DNA from: Symbiodinium natans
Taxonomy: Eukaryota; Sar; Dinophyceae; Suessiales; Symbiodiniaceae
Assembly: GCA_905221605.1 (NCBI GenBank)
Contig: CAJNDS010002512.1
Coordinates: 254,360-318,359 of the forward strand
DNA: 64,000 nucleotides
Direction of reading: 5' to 3'
Made by a program: the position numbers and the translations under genes. Under the pieces are notes generated by a model. That model saw nothing but the letters and a program-made list of their open reading frames with translations. It ran no database searches and was not told the DNA's origin. Shown here piece by piece: positions 12,096 through 24,000 of this stretch (the first letter of the stretch is position 1; each line of letters starts with the position of its first letter).

Positions 12096-12236
12096 GACGA
12101 CCCCGATGATGCGCCTCGCGAGGAGGCGCCGCTCCCTGCCGAGGCCGACGGTCCTTTCTCGTCGTTTAAGAGAGGCTTCGGGATGTTCCCCTTTATACTA
12201 ACAGTCTTTAATGGGGAATTTTATGGGGGGTATTAA
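12096..12236 (+). CDS. Exon-like acidic, Pro-rich reading frame, unidentified
   Basis: After a CAG acceptor-like trinucleotide the frame reads DDPDDAPREEAPLPAEADGP and continues to a TAA at 12234. The acidic/Pro/Ala composition resembles a linker exon and differs from the Cys/Arg-rich noise frames nearby. It contains the palindrome CCTCGCGAGG. No partner exon could be placed in phase and I do not recognise a family. It may equally be a chance open frame. Confidence 0.25.
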   Translation, partial: DDPDDAPREEAPLPAEADGPFSSFKRGFGMFPFILTVFNGEFYGGY

Positions 12237-13129
12237 AATCCTGTGTTAAGGACGGTCGTTTGCTGAGACTGCTAGGGGGGACGCCAGGTGCCGACATGTC
12301 AAAACTAGTTTTTCCGCCGACTTTCTAAAACAAGCGCCGACATGCAAAAGAAGTATGCTCCGTGATGGGAAAAATGCGCACAGCAGAATCAAATAGAGAG
12401 GTTTGTATGAAGGAATCCAGGAGGAATGAGGGAGAGGGAGTTGAGCGAATCAGAAAGTCAACAAATTGTAAACGACTCGACGAATGGCAGAAAACTTTAA
12501 GCACCAGTAAGGAGAAGGGAAGTCAGGCACAAGCTTCAAACAATGAACGTGGTGATGCTTGCATAACTGCGATAATGCAAGTGAGCATGTAGATAGCAGA
12601 TGCCGCACGCGCCATGGCGACAACGTACATGCATTGACGCTTCCTCGGTATCCGTTCTCTTCAGAGTGACTCTGAAGGTCAAAAGCCTGGAGCTGGAATC
12701 TACATGTCTTACGTCCGTGCATGGGCATGGGTGCGCGGAGCACGGGTGAGAGTAGGCAGCTGGCATTGTTAAGACAAACCTTAGTGACTTCGTGCTGCGA
12801 CGCCGGCTCTTTGGCATCGGGCAGGTTGTTTCCAGACGAAAGCGGAAGGTGTCTTGAATGCAGACCAAGTGTTCGTAGACATCTGGGTCACAGCCACGGC
12901 GAAGTTGGACATGAACTGACTTGCGCACTGGGGTGTGGGGGTGGCACAGTTCCTTGATCTGTCAACGTGAGCGGACTCAATGGATCAAGGTGACAAAAGA
13001 GGAGGAGGTGAAAGAGCAGGAAGAGTATGTCACCATGTCGCAGCACAGCTGCACCTGGTGGTGTAGCACAAGATGCAAGCAGGTTAACAACCCCAAGCAA
13101 GTGAGGGCAAGCGCGTTCATGTTCAAAGG
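12237..13129. other. Noncoding stretch, no feature recognised
   Basis: Purine-rich between 12390 and 12540, otherwise unremarkable. CGCCGACATG occurs at 12335 and GTGCCGACATG at 12289. The overlapping open frames (12450-12928 minus, 12721-12957 plus) show no motif. Confidence 0.4.
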
Positions 13130-13868
13130 GTGGAGGAGATCTTCCCCAAGAAGCCCATGGACCGGCTTCGCTGGCTCTTCAAAGCCTGCAAGGCATATGG
13201 GGTGCGATCTGGAGTATTGGTACCTTCATGCTGCCTCAAGGGTAAGAAAGCTTGGGTGATGCAGGCAGCCAAAGAGGGGCGAATCAAGCCAAACCCACTG
13301 CCTCTCGGACAAAAGGTCTGTTGCACTGCCATGCTGGCATGCTCCACTCATGGTGCCATGCGGTCGTTGACTAACGTACTGAACGGGGAGCCAGCCCTGA
13401 TTGTCGTGTTTGGACTGTCAGCAGAAAAGAACATGCGCTCAAAATCGCTTAGAGGCGTGCATCGCATCGAGAGTCTGAGGTACAACATCGTCGCTCATAG
13501 GAGGTTTCTCGAAGGCCTCAAGGCCGGTGGTGTGGAGCTTCCAGAGCCGCTGACTTTGAGAGAGAAAAAAAAAGTGAGAGAGAGAGAGAGAGAGAGGAAA
13601 GGACCAGAGCCACCGAAGCCATCGCCTGTACCAGCAAGAAGAACACACACCCACCAAGGAAGAAACGGATGCCCTTCAAAGGGGAGAACCAGCATGCCAA
13701 GAGGCCATCACGCTCCTCAACGAATTGTCCCTACAAACCACCCTGGGGATGCGAGTGGAGCACGTGTCAGACATACTGGAGCAAGTCGCCACCCGAGCAC
13801 AAACGGCCAGGGAAACCCACGTGAGGCTACACGCCGCCATGGAACGGAGAGCCGCAGCCACAGCCACA
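13130..13868 (+). pseudogene. Coding-like region interrupted by a GA repeat
   Basis: The frame beginning EEIFPKKPMDRLRWLFKACK and running to about 13560 has a coding-like, Lys/Leu-rich composition. It then enters a (GA)n tract at 13574-13598. After the tract the best coding-like frame is a different one (from about 13602), with QEAITLLNELSLQTTLGMRV and then VSDILEQVATRAQT, which looks like an amphipathic helix. The original frame continues open but turns into low-complexity Arg/His/Ser text. The simplest reading is one gene or mobile-element fragment broken by repeat-length change. A splice across the tract is the alternative. No family recognised. The first codon at 13130 is GTG, so the true start lies elsewhere or in an upstream exon. 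Confidence 0.3.
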
Positions 13869-15630
13869 GCTGAGACACGACCTACGATACCGTGGCCAGC
13901 CGGCACACAAGGGGGAGAAGATTCAGCCCTGCCCTCATGCGCACACCCACCAACAGCTCCGCCCACAAACACAGCTCTTCACCTCGGACATCCACCACTG
14001 CACTCACTACACCGCTACCAGATCAGTTGGGCGAAAACGCACCACATCCTCACGAACCCGAAGTACCCGATCACCGACGCCGTCGTGGACATGATGGGGC
14101 GGACAGTGACTGAGGGAGGGACAGCCTTATCACTGCAGTGCTTTCGAGCCTCAACTTACCAACCGGTTTAACAATTTTCTGCAATGTTCCATCCAACCCC
14201 GTGGCATATGCCAGCCGTGTTACCTCGAGGAAGTCATAAAATCATTCCACTAGAGACATGTAGTGTACCGTGCTGCACCCTTTATACTTGTTCCTTGTTT
14301 CTCGCTCTCCTCGTGGGAGCACATACCTTCAACGAGGTCGGGGAGGTGTTAAGGGTGTGTGGGGTACTTTTCGGGGGAAACCACACCAAACCTCGATTTC
14401 ACACACAGACAGTTCCCTGGAGCACGCCCTTCCGGGCGGTCCCTTCGGGGGCTGTGTGCAGAGGAAGGAAGGAAGGGGAAAGGGAGGGAGAGAGAGACAG
14501 AGACAGAGAGAGACAGGGAGAGAGAGAGAGAGAGAGAGAGAAAGGGAGAGAGAAAGGGAGAGACAGGGAGCCTGTTTGCACTCTGTTTTTGCTGCATTTG
14601 CTTGAGAGCCTGATTGAGTCTGTTTGGGCAGGGCAGCATTGCCACTGACTGCCTCAATCTCATCCGTGGCCACATCCACCTCTTTAGCCCCAAGCAGCAG
14701 AAACAGCCACTCAGCTGCAGAGCTAATCGCTGGTTTGTGCGAAGCGAGGCGTAGCACTCGAAGTGTCTCGTATTTGAATGTAAATAACATGCTGAGTAGG
14801 AGGTTGCTGTACTGCAAGTTTTCGACGCGGATTTAGTTCCGCCAACACCAGCCTTGCAAGCTTGCTTAGTCGACCTGGATGGCGGGCAGACTTTTCTGAC
14901 TTTGAAGTCGCAGAACCGTCCCCTGGTCCCATGCGCGGCGACGACACGTCCCATATGGACGCGGCTGACTGGAGCTGTGGCAAGCCACATCGCCAATGGT
15001 GACAAACTGAAAGCAATGCTATCAACCGAAAAGAACTAGGCGTCGCTTACTACACAAATCACAAAGCTTGAGTGCGTTGAAAGCACAGGATATAGCAGTT
15101 CTCACTCAGAAACCCGGGAGTACGTAGGATGACAGACTTCCGCCGGTTTACCTTCGGGCAGGGAGAGAGAGAGAGAGAGAGAGAGAGACGCACGCCTTCG
15201 GGCGGCCCCTCCAAATGGGGAGGGGTCAGGTGCGCAGAAACAAAGAAAGCAACAAAGCAAGAAAGCGAGAGAGAGAGAGCAAACAAGCAGCCCACCAGAT
15301 CAATAACCAATGTCATAAGCATAGTTCTTGAATGTTCAATAGATTAAGATATGTAAAACAGATTAACAAATGTATGACAAAAAGAAAGCAGAAGCACATA
15401 GAAAAAAACAACACCAACATAAACATACATACATATACGATAAGGTAAGGGCAAGTATCAGCGCAAAAGACAGGCATACTCCCATGTGCCTTCCTCGTGA
15501 CAGGCTGCAGTCCGACAACTTCGAGCTGTTCCGGAAGTATGCCCCAATCAGTGCGGGGTTCTGAGTGAACTGCGCGACGTTTTGAGCACGCGGTCTAGAG
15601 TTGTGTCCCATGACTGAGGCTTGCCTGCCG
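13869..15630. other. Repeat-rich DNA with purine tracts
   Basis: Contains a Thr/Pro-rich open frame to 14171, the purine tract 14459-14575, a (GA)n tract at 15161-15188 and a second GA-rich patch near 15265. The frames translated across the tracts on either strand are simple-sequence artefacts. A possible exon at about 15505-15561 (RLQSDNFELFRKYAP) precedes the telomere-like array at 15631. Confidence 0.4.
14459..14575 (+). repeat. Polypurine GGAA/GAGA tract
   Basis: Over 100 bases of almost pure purine: GGAA units first, then (GA)n mixed with GACA and GGGA. Strand asymmetry of this kind can form triplex DNA. Confidence 0.9.
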
Positions 15631-15816
15631 CCTAAACCCTTAACCCTAAACCCTAAACCCTAAACCCTAAATCGCGTTTGGAGCTGCGCTTGAGTGGGAA
15701 TCTGGCGGATTATCATAGTGAGAACCTTCCGACCGAGTCCTTGCCTGCCTTGTGCGAGTGCGAGAGCCGAAACCCTAAAACCTAATTAAACCCTAAAACG
15801 TTAAACCCTTAAACCC
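15631..15816 (+). repeat. Paired telomere-like CCCTAAA arrays
   Basis: The first array is at 15631-15671 (about six units), the second, degenerate, at 15771-15816. Between them lie about 98 unique bases whose frame reads RLELRLSGNLADYHSENLP without a stop, so an exon may be sandwiched between two arrays. Confidence 0.85.
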
Positions 15817-15829
15817 GGAACTGTTCTAG

Positions 15830-17206
15830 TATGTTGGTGTGGCCAATCTTGGGGAGGTCCTTGACTCTGACGATGACGAGGATGCCGCGCCGCCACTGCC
15901 GCCGCCTCCGGAAGTCCACGTCGAGATGAAGGAGTATATATATATATATATACACAAGTTCTTTAGCCGTGTGTATATGTATAGTAGTATATAAGAAGAA
16001 ATATATATATATATATATACTCATATTCTTTCATGTATGTACATTTGTATGTATATGTGCATGCATGTATGTATGGATGTATGAATGAATGAATGTCTGT
16101 ATGTATGTACGTACGTGGGCCTGGCAAGCATGTACCTCTGCGAGGACAAGAAAAAGAAGAAGGGCGAAGCACGCAAGCAAATAGAGGAGGAGGAAGAGTT
16201 TGGCTTCAGTGATGATGACACTGAGGTGAAGAAGGCGTGGCATTTCTTTCGACTCTTCGATATCCACAGAGATGTGCGAACAGGCGAAACCACACGGAGT
16301 GAATGCTGCGATCCAAGTTGGCCAAACACATCCGAGCGGCAAAGCTGCTGGCCCCACAAATTGCAAAAATGCTGGCCGGCATGCAGAAGGCGTGCAAAGA
16401 CGATAGAAGAATCGATATGCAAAACGTACAAGTAGGTATTAATGAGCAGGGATGCTGAACCAACGAAGCCTTGCTCGGCACTTGAATCGGATCACCGATT
16501 CCATCCCAATTTGACAATGCAAAAAACCAGAAACATGCAGGCCGCTTGGCCGACATGAGGAGCACACGCGTACATGAGATGAAAACAACAACAGTGGCAG
16601 CAGCACCACCAACAACGACAACAACAAAATTATGAGTTCTGTTTTCCTGAGCATTTTTCAAGTCCACATGGCGTCATAGATGGCAAGAGTAGTAGACATT
16701 CCGGTCCAAAGTCACGGTAAGTGACGTGCCGAGATGCGGTGCGCAATTCATCTCCGGGAGTAGATATTGCGACAGTCCTCGGGCAGTGAAATGCTGGGAT
16801 TTCGCCACCTTGGGCTTCAAAGCGGGACCTCGATTCCTAAATAGATAAGTGCAGGATGGCCTAAGCCCTGATATGAGCGGTTGCTGGAATCCTTGGGAGA
16901 GTGTGCTCGATTACTAGTGTCTTGGGGAGGCGAGGATTTTGGCCAAGGGCATCGAACGGCGTATTGACCCAGCAGATGGCCAGGCGGTGCTTTTAGCCTT
17001 GACGGTCCCAAATTTCCGGATGAGTTTGAAGGGTAGCCGGAGAATGCAACCTGTTTTTCGACAGCTATTGTTTTTTTGCAGAGGGAGGCTTCTCTTTTGC
17101 GCTCACAGGGACATGGGCCATCGTGGACCATCTGTCACCACGTGACCAGGCGTATACTTTAGAGGAGTTCACCACGGAGTACGGTGGCAGAATCCTCAGA
17201 TCATAA
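15830..17206 (+). CDS. Candidate multi-exon gene with acidic and basic segments
   Basis: Four exon-like pieces on one strand. About 15830-15934 reads YVGVANLGEVLDSDDDED and then a Pro stretch. About 16130-16258 reads CEDKKKKKGEARKQIEEEEE, then FGFSDDDTEVKKAWHFFR. A piece ending near 17030 reads FSLDGPKFPDEFEG. 17109-17206 reads TWAIVDHLSPRDQAYTLEEF and ends with TAA at 17204. The last two join in phase (GAAGG at one end, GACATGG at the other) across a 70-base intron whose ends share AGG. The first two are separated by (TA)n-rich intron. I recognise no family: the pieces may belong to one gene or two. Confidence 0.38.
15935..16019 (+). repeat. Two TA dinucleotide tracts
   Basis: (TA)9 at 15935-15952 and (AT)9 at 16001-16019, followed by GTAT/GAAT microsatellite text to about 16110, inside the presumed intron. 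Confidence 0.9.
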
Positions 17207-20200
17207 CCCCTTGTGACCGTTGTAGATTGCAGAGTCTGTTTCTTGTCTGGGCTCGGAGTGGGAGGGAGGCGGTTTGTGGTCTCTTCGACTGCTTTGGTAT
17301 TTAGAAGTTTAGGATGTGTAAGGTATACAAGGTGCAGTAGGGTTTGCGATCTAGGCGTGCCTCGTTTCCGAAGAGCATTGACGGGAAAGTATAGGCTTCT
17401 TGTACCTGACATACGCTGTATGAACAAGGGTGGGGGAGGCAAGGGGGGAGGGAGGCAGAAAAAGCAACCGAAGCCTTGCCTGATGTGAGCGGGAGTGGGA
17501 GCCGAAGATGCTGGCAACCTGCCCTCCCACCTCCTCCTCCCCCCCAGCATTTTCTTTACAACGATCTTGCGTGCTTTGAAGTGCCTGTTGTAAGGAAAGC
17601 GTTGTCGCATATGCCGCGACCCTCCACCCTTCCTCGCCCACAAACAGCAGCTGCAACAACGACAACACCGACAGCAGAAGACAGTGGCTTCCCATGATTT
17701 CCCATCGACTGATTATTGCCCGCCCCCCCCCCCCTCCCCCCAATCTCCACGTCTTGCACGGCACCTTAACTCCAGTGCAGTTGAAGAGTTCGACAATGCA
17801 TGGACTAGATGTCGCAGGCAGTGGGGACAAGCCACCCGTCGAGTGGGAAAACGCCAGACATACGTCGACACTGGGCGGCAACAATGTGCACAAGATGCTC
17901 TAACAGATGCAGCACTGTGACAGTACTGTGCTGTGGTGCTTGCAACAGTGGCAACAAGAGTTTGAGCTTGTTGGTGGTGGCTTGCACATACCTATGGTGC
18001 AGTGAAGATCTAAGGTTCATCTACAAGGAGTAAGCTGGCAGCGCAACATGTCATGTAGTCCTTGCCCTGTGGCTCATCCATGATCGCACCAACGTGGGGT
18101 TCCTGCGCTACAAGCTACGCGTTCGTACCAGAACTTGCAGGATTTAGACATGTCGTGACCCGGCACTCGAATGCTTTAGTCCTGATTCATGCGTGCTTCG
18201 ACATGGAGAAGCCCAGTGCAAGAGCACTAGCCGAAGAGGTCCTAGCCAGCGCACTTCACTGGCCTCGTTGTTGTGACGTGCTGGCCGGGCGCAGCCCAAG
18301 CCCACAAGCTGCCCGATGCTCTATCGCGGGAATAATCCGCATTCCTCGGACGGCTGCTGCAACTGCTGTGCTGTCACCACTTCGAGCTTGCCTGGAAAGT
18401 AGATAGGGTTTGAGGCATGATTGCACCAGTACCAGCAGAAGTGCTTGATGCAGCATTTGCAGCATCTGAAGCTAAGCAAACGCGACTTAGACTGAGCCGA
18501 AACTCGCTGCTCAAAAATTGCCTTCCACGCTTCCTTCAATCAGCTGTCTGTTGTGGATCTAGTGCGGTTTCCACAGTCTCCTCACTGCATCTGCTGAGTC
18601 ATTGTTGGAGAAGCAGAAGCCGGCTTCTTCCTTCATGAACATCTTTCTGGGCGTGTTGGAGGCTCGCCTTAGCATGCTTTCATGATCACAGTCGTCCAAT
18701 GAGCAGACCTGCCTATTGTGTCAAGTCGTTACTGTAGCTTGTTGAGCGCTCCGACGAACATGCGCCGCTGACGCATGAGGTATGTGAGCTAGAAGATGGC
18801 CCCTGAGTGACCCAAGAGTCCGGCACAAAAAAGCGTGTGAGTCCCAGCATGTCCTGACATCAAGCTGCCACTTTCACATGGCATGAGGCTGCGATACTGC
18901 TCTTTGCAATGAGCGATGCTTTTCTGTCGACCTGCCGATGCTAAGCTTCATGGACGCCCCAAAAGCCACGTTCGCCGCCGTCTCCAAAGCTGTCAAACGC
19001 GCCATTTCTCTCCTTCCTGCTGCGTGGCGATTAGTAGATGGCGCAAGAGGCCCGTGCCCCAAAAGATTGAAGCACCGGCAATATGCAACTTGAATTCCAC
19101 CCCGGCAGGCGTCGCCGATGGCTGACTGCCAGGAAGATGCCGCAGAGGAGGCTTCTGTGTGTAGCTTTTGCAGCAGCAGGGGCTGATGGGTGTTCGGCAG
19201 TTTGGAAGCCACTCGTTGCAACGCCGCCCACAGGCCCCCAAGAAGAGACCGAAAGAAGCAAAAGCCTTCCGGCGATCGTCTCAGATCCCCGTAGTTCTAG
19301 CACTTGTTCGGGCAATGGCATGACGAGCATCTGGAAGTAGGCCACCACAAATCTCAACAGCACTGGGATAGTTTGGGCTGAGGCAAGTGGAAAGCAAGAA
19401 GTCAGGGCAGGCATGCTTCTTTGCGTGTTTGCTCGTTGCTCGCCCTTGGTTTTGTGGGACCTGCGACTTGTGTCTGCGGCATAGCAGCATGTGCTATCCC
19501 AGCTGTTTGCAGGAAGCAGAAGCGCCCGCAAAAGACATGCAGGCGATGGGTTGCTTGACTTTCGGTTGGGCCCATGTTGCCACAGATGCAGGTTGAGAGT
19601 ACGATTAGCCAACGTTCCAACACATATTGCGCTTTATAGCTTCCTTTCTGCATCCTCCTGCTGGAGTGCATCGCGCAGCTAAACTTGGGATCTCAAAGCG
19701 GTTGTGAACACTACAAACAATTTGGTTGATGGATGATGGATGTTGATGGGCCAGTAGCCAGTAGACGGATGCTACGGAATCGTTTGGACTTTCTAGCGGT
19801 GCAACCTGAGGCGAGAGCCACTTGGTTTGTTTGTATTGGCGATGTGACACGATGAATTCAAGCCATCGCCCGACGCTAGCATCTTGCAACCTACAACAGT
19901 CTTGAAAAGCTTGTGCTTCTTGCTGGTATGTTTTTCGTGCGCACATGCCTTGACTTAGATACTGTATCCTCTACTAAGTGCGACACGAGCCAGTCGTTGA
20001 AATTTAAGTGCGATGAAATTCCATGTTATGAACCCTTGCAATTTGTGAGCTGTTGTTTTTTGCCAGGATGGCGTTATGTTAATGCCGGTACGAATGATTC
20101 AGTAGCTTCACAGTTTCGGGATGCATGTTCCCAGCTTTACAGCTTTGGAGGGCTTCAGCCACTGCAGGGGGCATCATGGGGCCCTAGTGTGTCGTAAAAC

Positions 20201-21063
20201 TCGTAAAACGTTCCCGTGGGTTGCGTGCGCCTGCGTCTGGTGGCCAGGAGGAGGCCGCAGAAGACAGCGCGAGCCAAAAGGATCAGGAAAGCCTGGGCTG
20301 GCTGCATTGCAAGTTTCCTGTTCCGTGATTTGGCTCGGCACCGAAATCTTCCAAGGAGGAAGTGAAAGCTGAGCCGCATAAAGGCCGAGCACTCAGTGCG
20401 CACCGTGCACAGAATTCGCCAGCGTGTGCAGCCGCACGAGATGCTCCTTCACGCGCATGAACGCGACCCCCTCATTTTAGGCACATGTGACATGTGCTCA
20501 GAGCGGGTCTTTCACGGAAGGGTTGGCCTTGAAGATGTCGAGACTCAGGCTACTTTACGGGGCACCCATGGCACAAAACATATACAAACATGTAGAGGGG
20601 CATGGGGGGTTTGGGGCATGTGCCATGCCGGTTGCAGAGCAGTAAGGGCTCGCCTTGAGCCTTGGCTTCTGCTGCTCCTGCTGCCATTGCTGCCACTGGA
20701 GTTGCTCCGTACCTTTGCGCCGGCGGAGGCCGTGGGGCCTTGTGTCCGTGAGTTGGGAAGTGTGAAGCACTTGGCATGCTAGAAGTTCTTCCTGTCAGCT
20801 ACCACGGCGTGTTCTTGTCGCTGCTGCTGTGGCCGCGGCCCCTCGCGCTGCGACTCGGAGTTGCAATGCCCTTCAAGTGGTCGGAGGTTTAGTTGATCAT
20901 CGATCCATATTGATCCTTGTTTCACCAGGGAGCAGAGCTAGGGTTTGGATCCACCTGCATATGGTTTCTGTTTCATAAGAGGTGATGCGGTCGTCTTTGC
21001 CAGAAGCGTCTCATGCTTTCCATGATTGATCTTGAGTCGTTACCTTGACCTGTCTTGCTACAG
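17207..21063. other. Long gene-poor interval upstream of the TPR gene
   Basis: No domain recognised in 3.9 kb. Plausible but unproved coding-like frames: 18062-18406 plus (FRHVVTRHSNALVLIHACFD region) and 20396-20600 plus (LGTCDMCSERVFHGRVGLED). A CCCCCCCCCC run at 17724 and CAACAA-rich text near 17650 are low complexity. A missing 5' exon of the downstream TPR gene should lie in the last one to two kilobases; I cannot identify it. Confidence 0.45.
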
Positions 21064-24000
21064 GCCACCAAGGACGAGCTGTATGAAATTGCTGGCGCCT
21101 TTGCGAAGCTGGAAACGGACCCCAGATCACCAGGCGCTGCTGCAGTCTACGAAGAGGTGGAAACAACCCTGGGGAACGCTGCTTGGCATGTACAGTATTC
21201 TGCTTTTTGTGGTTTTGAGTGTGTATGGCGCGTGTGCGTGTTCGCGCGCGCGCGCGCGCGCACGTGTTGGGCTGCGCCAAGGCGATTAAGAAATGGGAGA
21301 GTGGAGCGATCACCGCCCCGGCCATACTGGAAGAAAAGGCGCGGCTGAGACTGGGCCGCGCGCGTGTCCGCATAGCCTTGAACGATATGATGGACGGCAC
21401 GCTTCCAGAGAAGGTGGCTGGGGCCATTGAAGACTACGGGGTTGGCATTGGCATCATGGAGGATGACTTGCGGCAGAACCCTGATAAGCTGATGTACAGC
21501 TACTTGGGCCATCTGGGACGTCGAATTGTTGGGGTTGTGATGAGTTTGGGGTTCGAGGCCAAGCCAAAGCCTTTTTGAACGGTAGGCTAATGCCAGGTGA
21601 GTACCCGGATGCCCTCGTCAAGAGAGGTTTGGCGCAGGAGCAGCTGAAGAATTGGGAGGGTGCGGCGAAAGATTACACAAGGGCCATTGATGCCCTGCGG
21701 CCCAAAGATGGGAGGCCTGACAAAGCACTGAAGGGCGACGCCATCCTTCAGGAGTGACAGCAAGTGATGGGGATTTGTGAGTAGAGTCGCATGCTTTCGC
21801 GCTGGTCGGATCATTGCGGTGACTCTTTGTGCTTGTACTAAACAACCCTTGAGGAAGGCGATGGTCTTGGAATGAACCCTTTGATTCTGAATTTCCGTGG
21901 GAATGTTCTCAGCCAACTGGGCAGATATGAGGAGGCAAGGGATCAGGGGCGTGCTTGGAAATACGTCATCAGTCGCAGCTTTGCGCAACATTCCATGTCT
22001 GAGGGCGAATCTCCCGACGACCAGCTCGACTTGCCGAGCCTGAAGCTTTACAGGGAAGCATGTTGCCCCGTCTGCAGGCAGTGGAGGACTATCGCGAAGC
22101 CACGCAAATCTTCAGCAACGATGGGGAAGCACGACTGGCTTCCTTTTCGCGAGCCAACGAGGCCAAACAGCAAACTCTGTTGAGGGCCTGTCGAGATGAG
22201 CAGTTGCGTTACCCTTGCTGGCACAAGTGTAGTCCGTGCACTCTTTGCGGGAGTGCAGAGTACAGGTCCCATCTCGTGTGTGCGGTTTGGCCCCAGCGCG
22301 ACTGGTTCATGAGAGCAAGCTGTGAAGCAAGGATCGGGCAAATAAGTACATAGAGCACTTGGGCTTTTAGATCTTTTAGAGTGTGCCCGGCAGGACGACG
22401 CGTAAGTGCAATGGGCGCCTGAGTTTGCAAAGCTCGGGTAGGAGCCACAGAAGGACATGTGGCGCTGAGCGACGCCAACTACCGCAGCCTGTCCTTCGCC
22501 TTGTTGATCTTGGGCCTCCGCCTGGCCAGCGTCGCATTCGACACGGCAGTGTTGGCCCTGCCCAGAACGAAGTGCAGGCCATCGGCAAGCAATGCTTGCC
22601 AATTCTCTGGTTCCTGGCCACCGAGGATGTCAAGATAAAGAAAACGACGACCCAAGAAAACAACGACGCAAGACGAACCGACATGCTAGCGGCTAGCGCA
22701 TCTAGCGCTCAACAAGCCCGCGCCAGGGCAAGATGCAGGCTTGCAAGCCGCGGAATCATGGAACATTCCACGGAGGATTGAAACTGTGGCATGAGTTTCG
22801 TAGCAGATGCGATGCCCTGAGGGATGTTCTCGATGCCCAGGCATGACTTGCTTGTTCTACATGCAAGTCACCACCACGAAGCGCTTCATGCTGGGCATCG
22901 AGAACATCCTTTACGGCATCGCTGCCATCTGCTACGAAGTGCGGGAGACCGGCGGCCCCAGAGTAAACGCACTCGGCCTGGGCATTCCCATTGCGCAGTA
23001 GGATCCTTCAAAGAGTGACGGGACGCCAAGGCCCTGGCCGAAGCGCTACTTGACACGTCCATCAAGAACTGGGGGGGGCCACGCCTTGAGCATCGACGGC
23101 TGCAAGGCGCTTCGGCAGCCTCAGCCCCGAAGCCCTCCGTATTCCTCCGTACACAGCTCGTGCCTTTTCCGTCTCGAGGAGCGGACGATGGCAGGAATCC
23201 GTCGCGGAAGTGGTACTGCTTGATACAGGAGCAAGAATGAAGCCAGCTACCCCGAGATGTGGCACGGTCCGCGTGGCATCTTTCCCGCGGCGATCACGTT
23301 GCTTCGCCGCTGGCCCGAGCGGCGAGCAGGTTAAGGCTCTGGAAGCCTTGGTGGGAGATCTAAACTTGGTCGGATCCATGAAGGGAGAGAAGGAGGAGAA
23401 GAAAGGAACAGCAACAGAACAACTTGCGAAGATGGTTCATGGCCAGTGGATGCCGAGCGGCATATGCCACCGAAGAGCAATTGGACGGCCTGTGGATGTC
23501 CACCAGAAGGGGGAGACCATCGGCAGCTTCCACAGAGAGGAGCTCAAGTCGTGGCGTTGGGATATCGTGATGTGTTCACACCATTCCAAGTGCAGGGGCA
23601 GCGTGGTGTTGGCAAAATCAGTTGTCCAGTGGAGGTGGTTGGCTTTGAGTTTTTGTGGTTCCATGTGCTAGTATGGGCATTGTATGGATGGGTGCTGCAC
23701 TTCTGCGGGCAGTGTTGGTAGCCTTTTCTCAAATCCGGCTTGATGGCAGCCTGAGGGGAGTGACCCAGAGTCCTGATGCCGAAGATGTAGGGTGGCATTC
23801 GGCTTGAGGTCTTGCCTGCTCTGACTATCTTTCGAACGTGGTTTTCCGAGCTCATGAAACTGTGAACGCTTTGGTCCGATCTGGTCCGGACCTTCGAACA
23901 GTCTCCTCGCCTAGTCGAAAACCCCAAAACTCTAGACCTTGGCATCAGTTCAGTGAACCCTAGAGACCCTCTAGACCCTCTAGACCCTATAGACCCTATA

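Noticed and set aside
14329-15005. Ser/Leu-rich minus-strand frames of over 150 codons
   Set aside because: Driven by the GA/GGAA tract at 14459-14575; no motif outside it.
16982-17206. Cyclophilin-like text GPKFPDEF
   Set aside because: The following exon does not match any cyclophilin motif (no SMAN or SQFF), so the resemblance is accidental.
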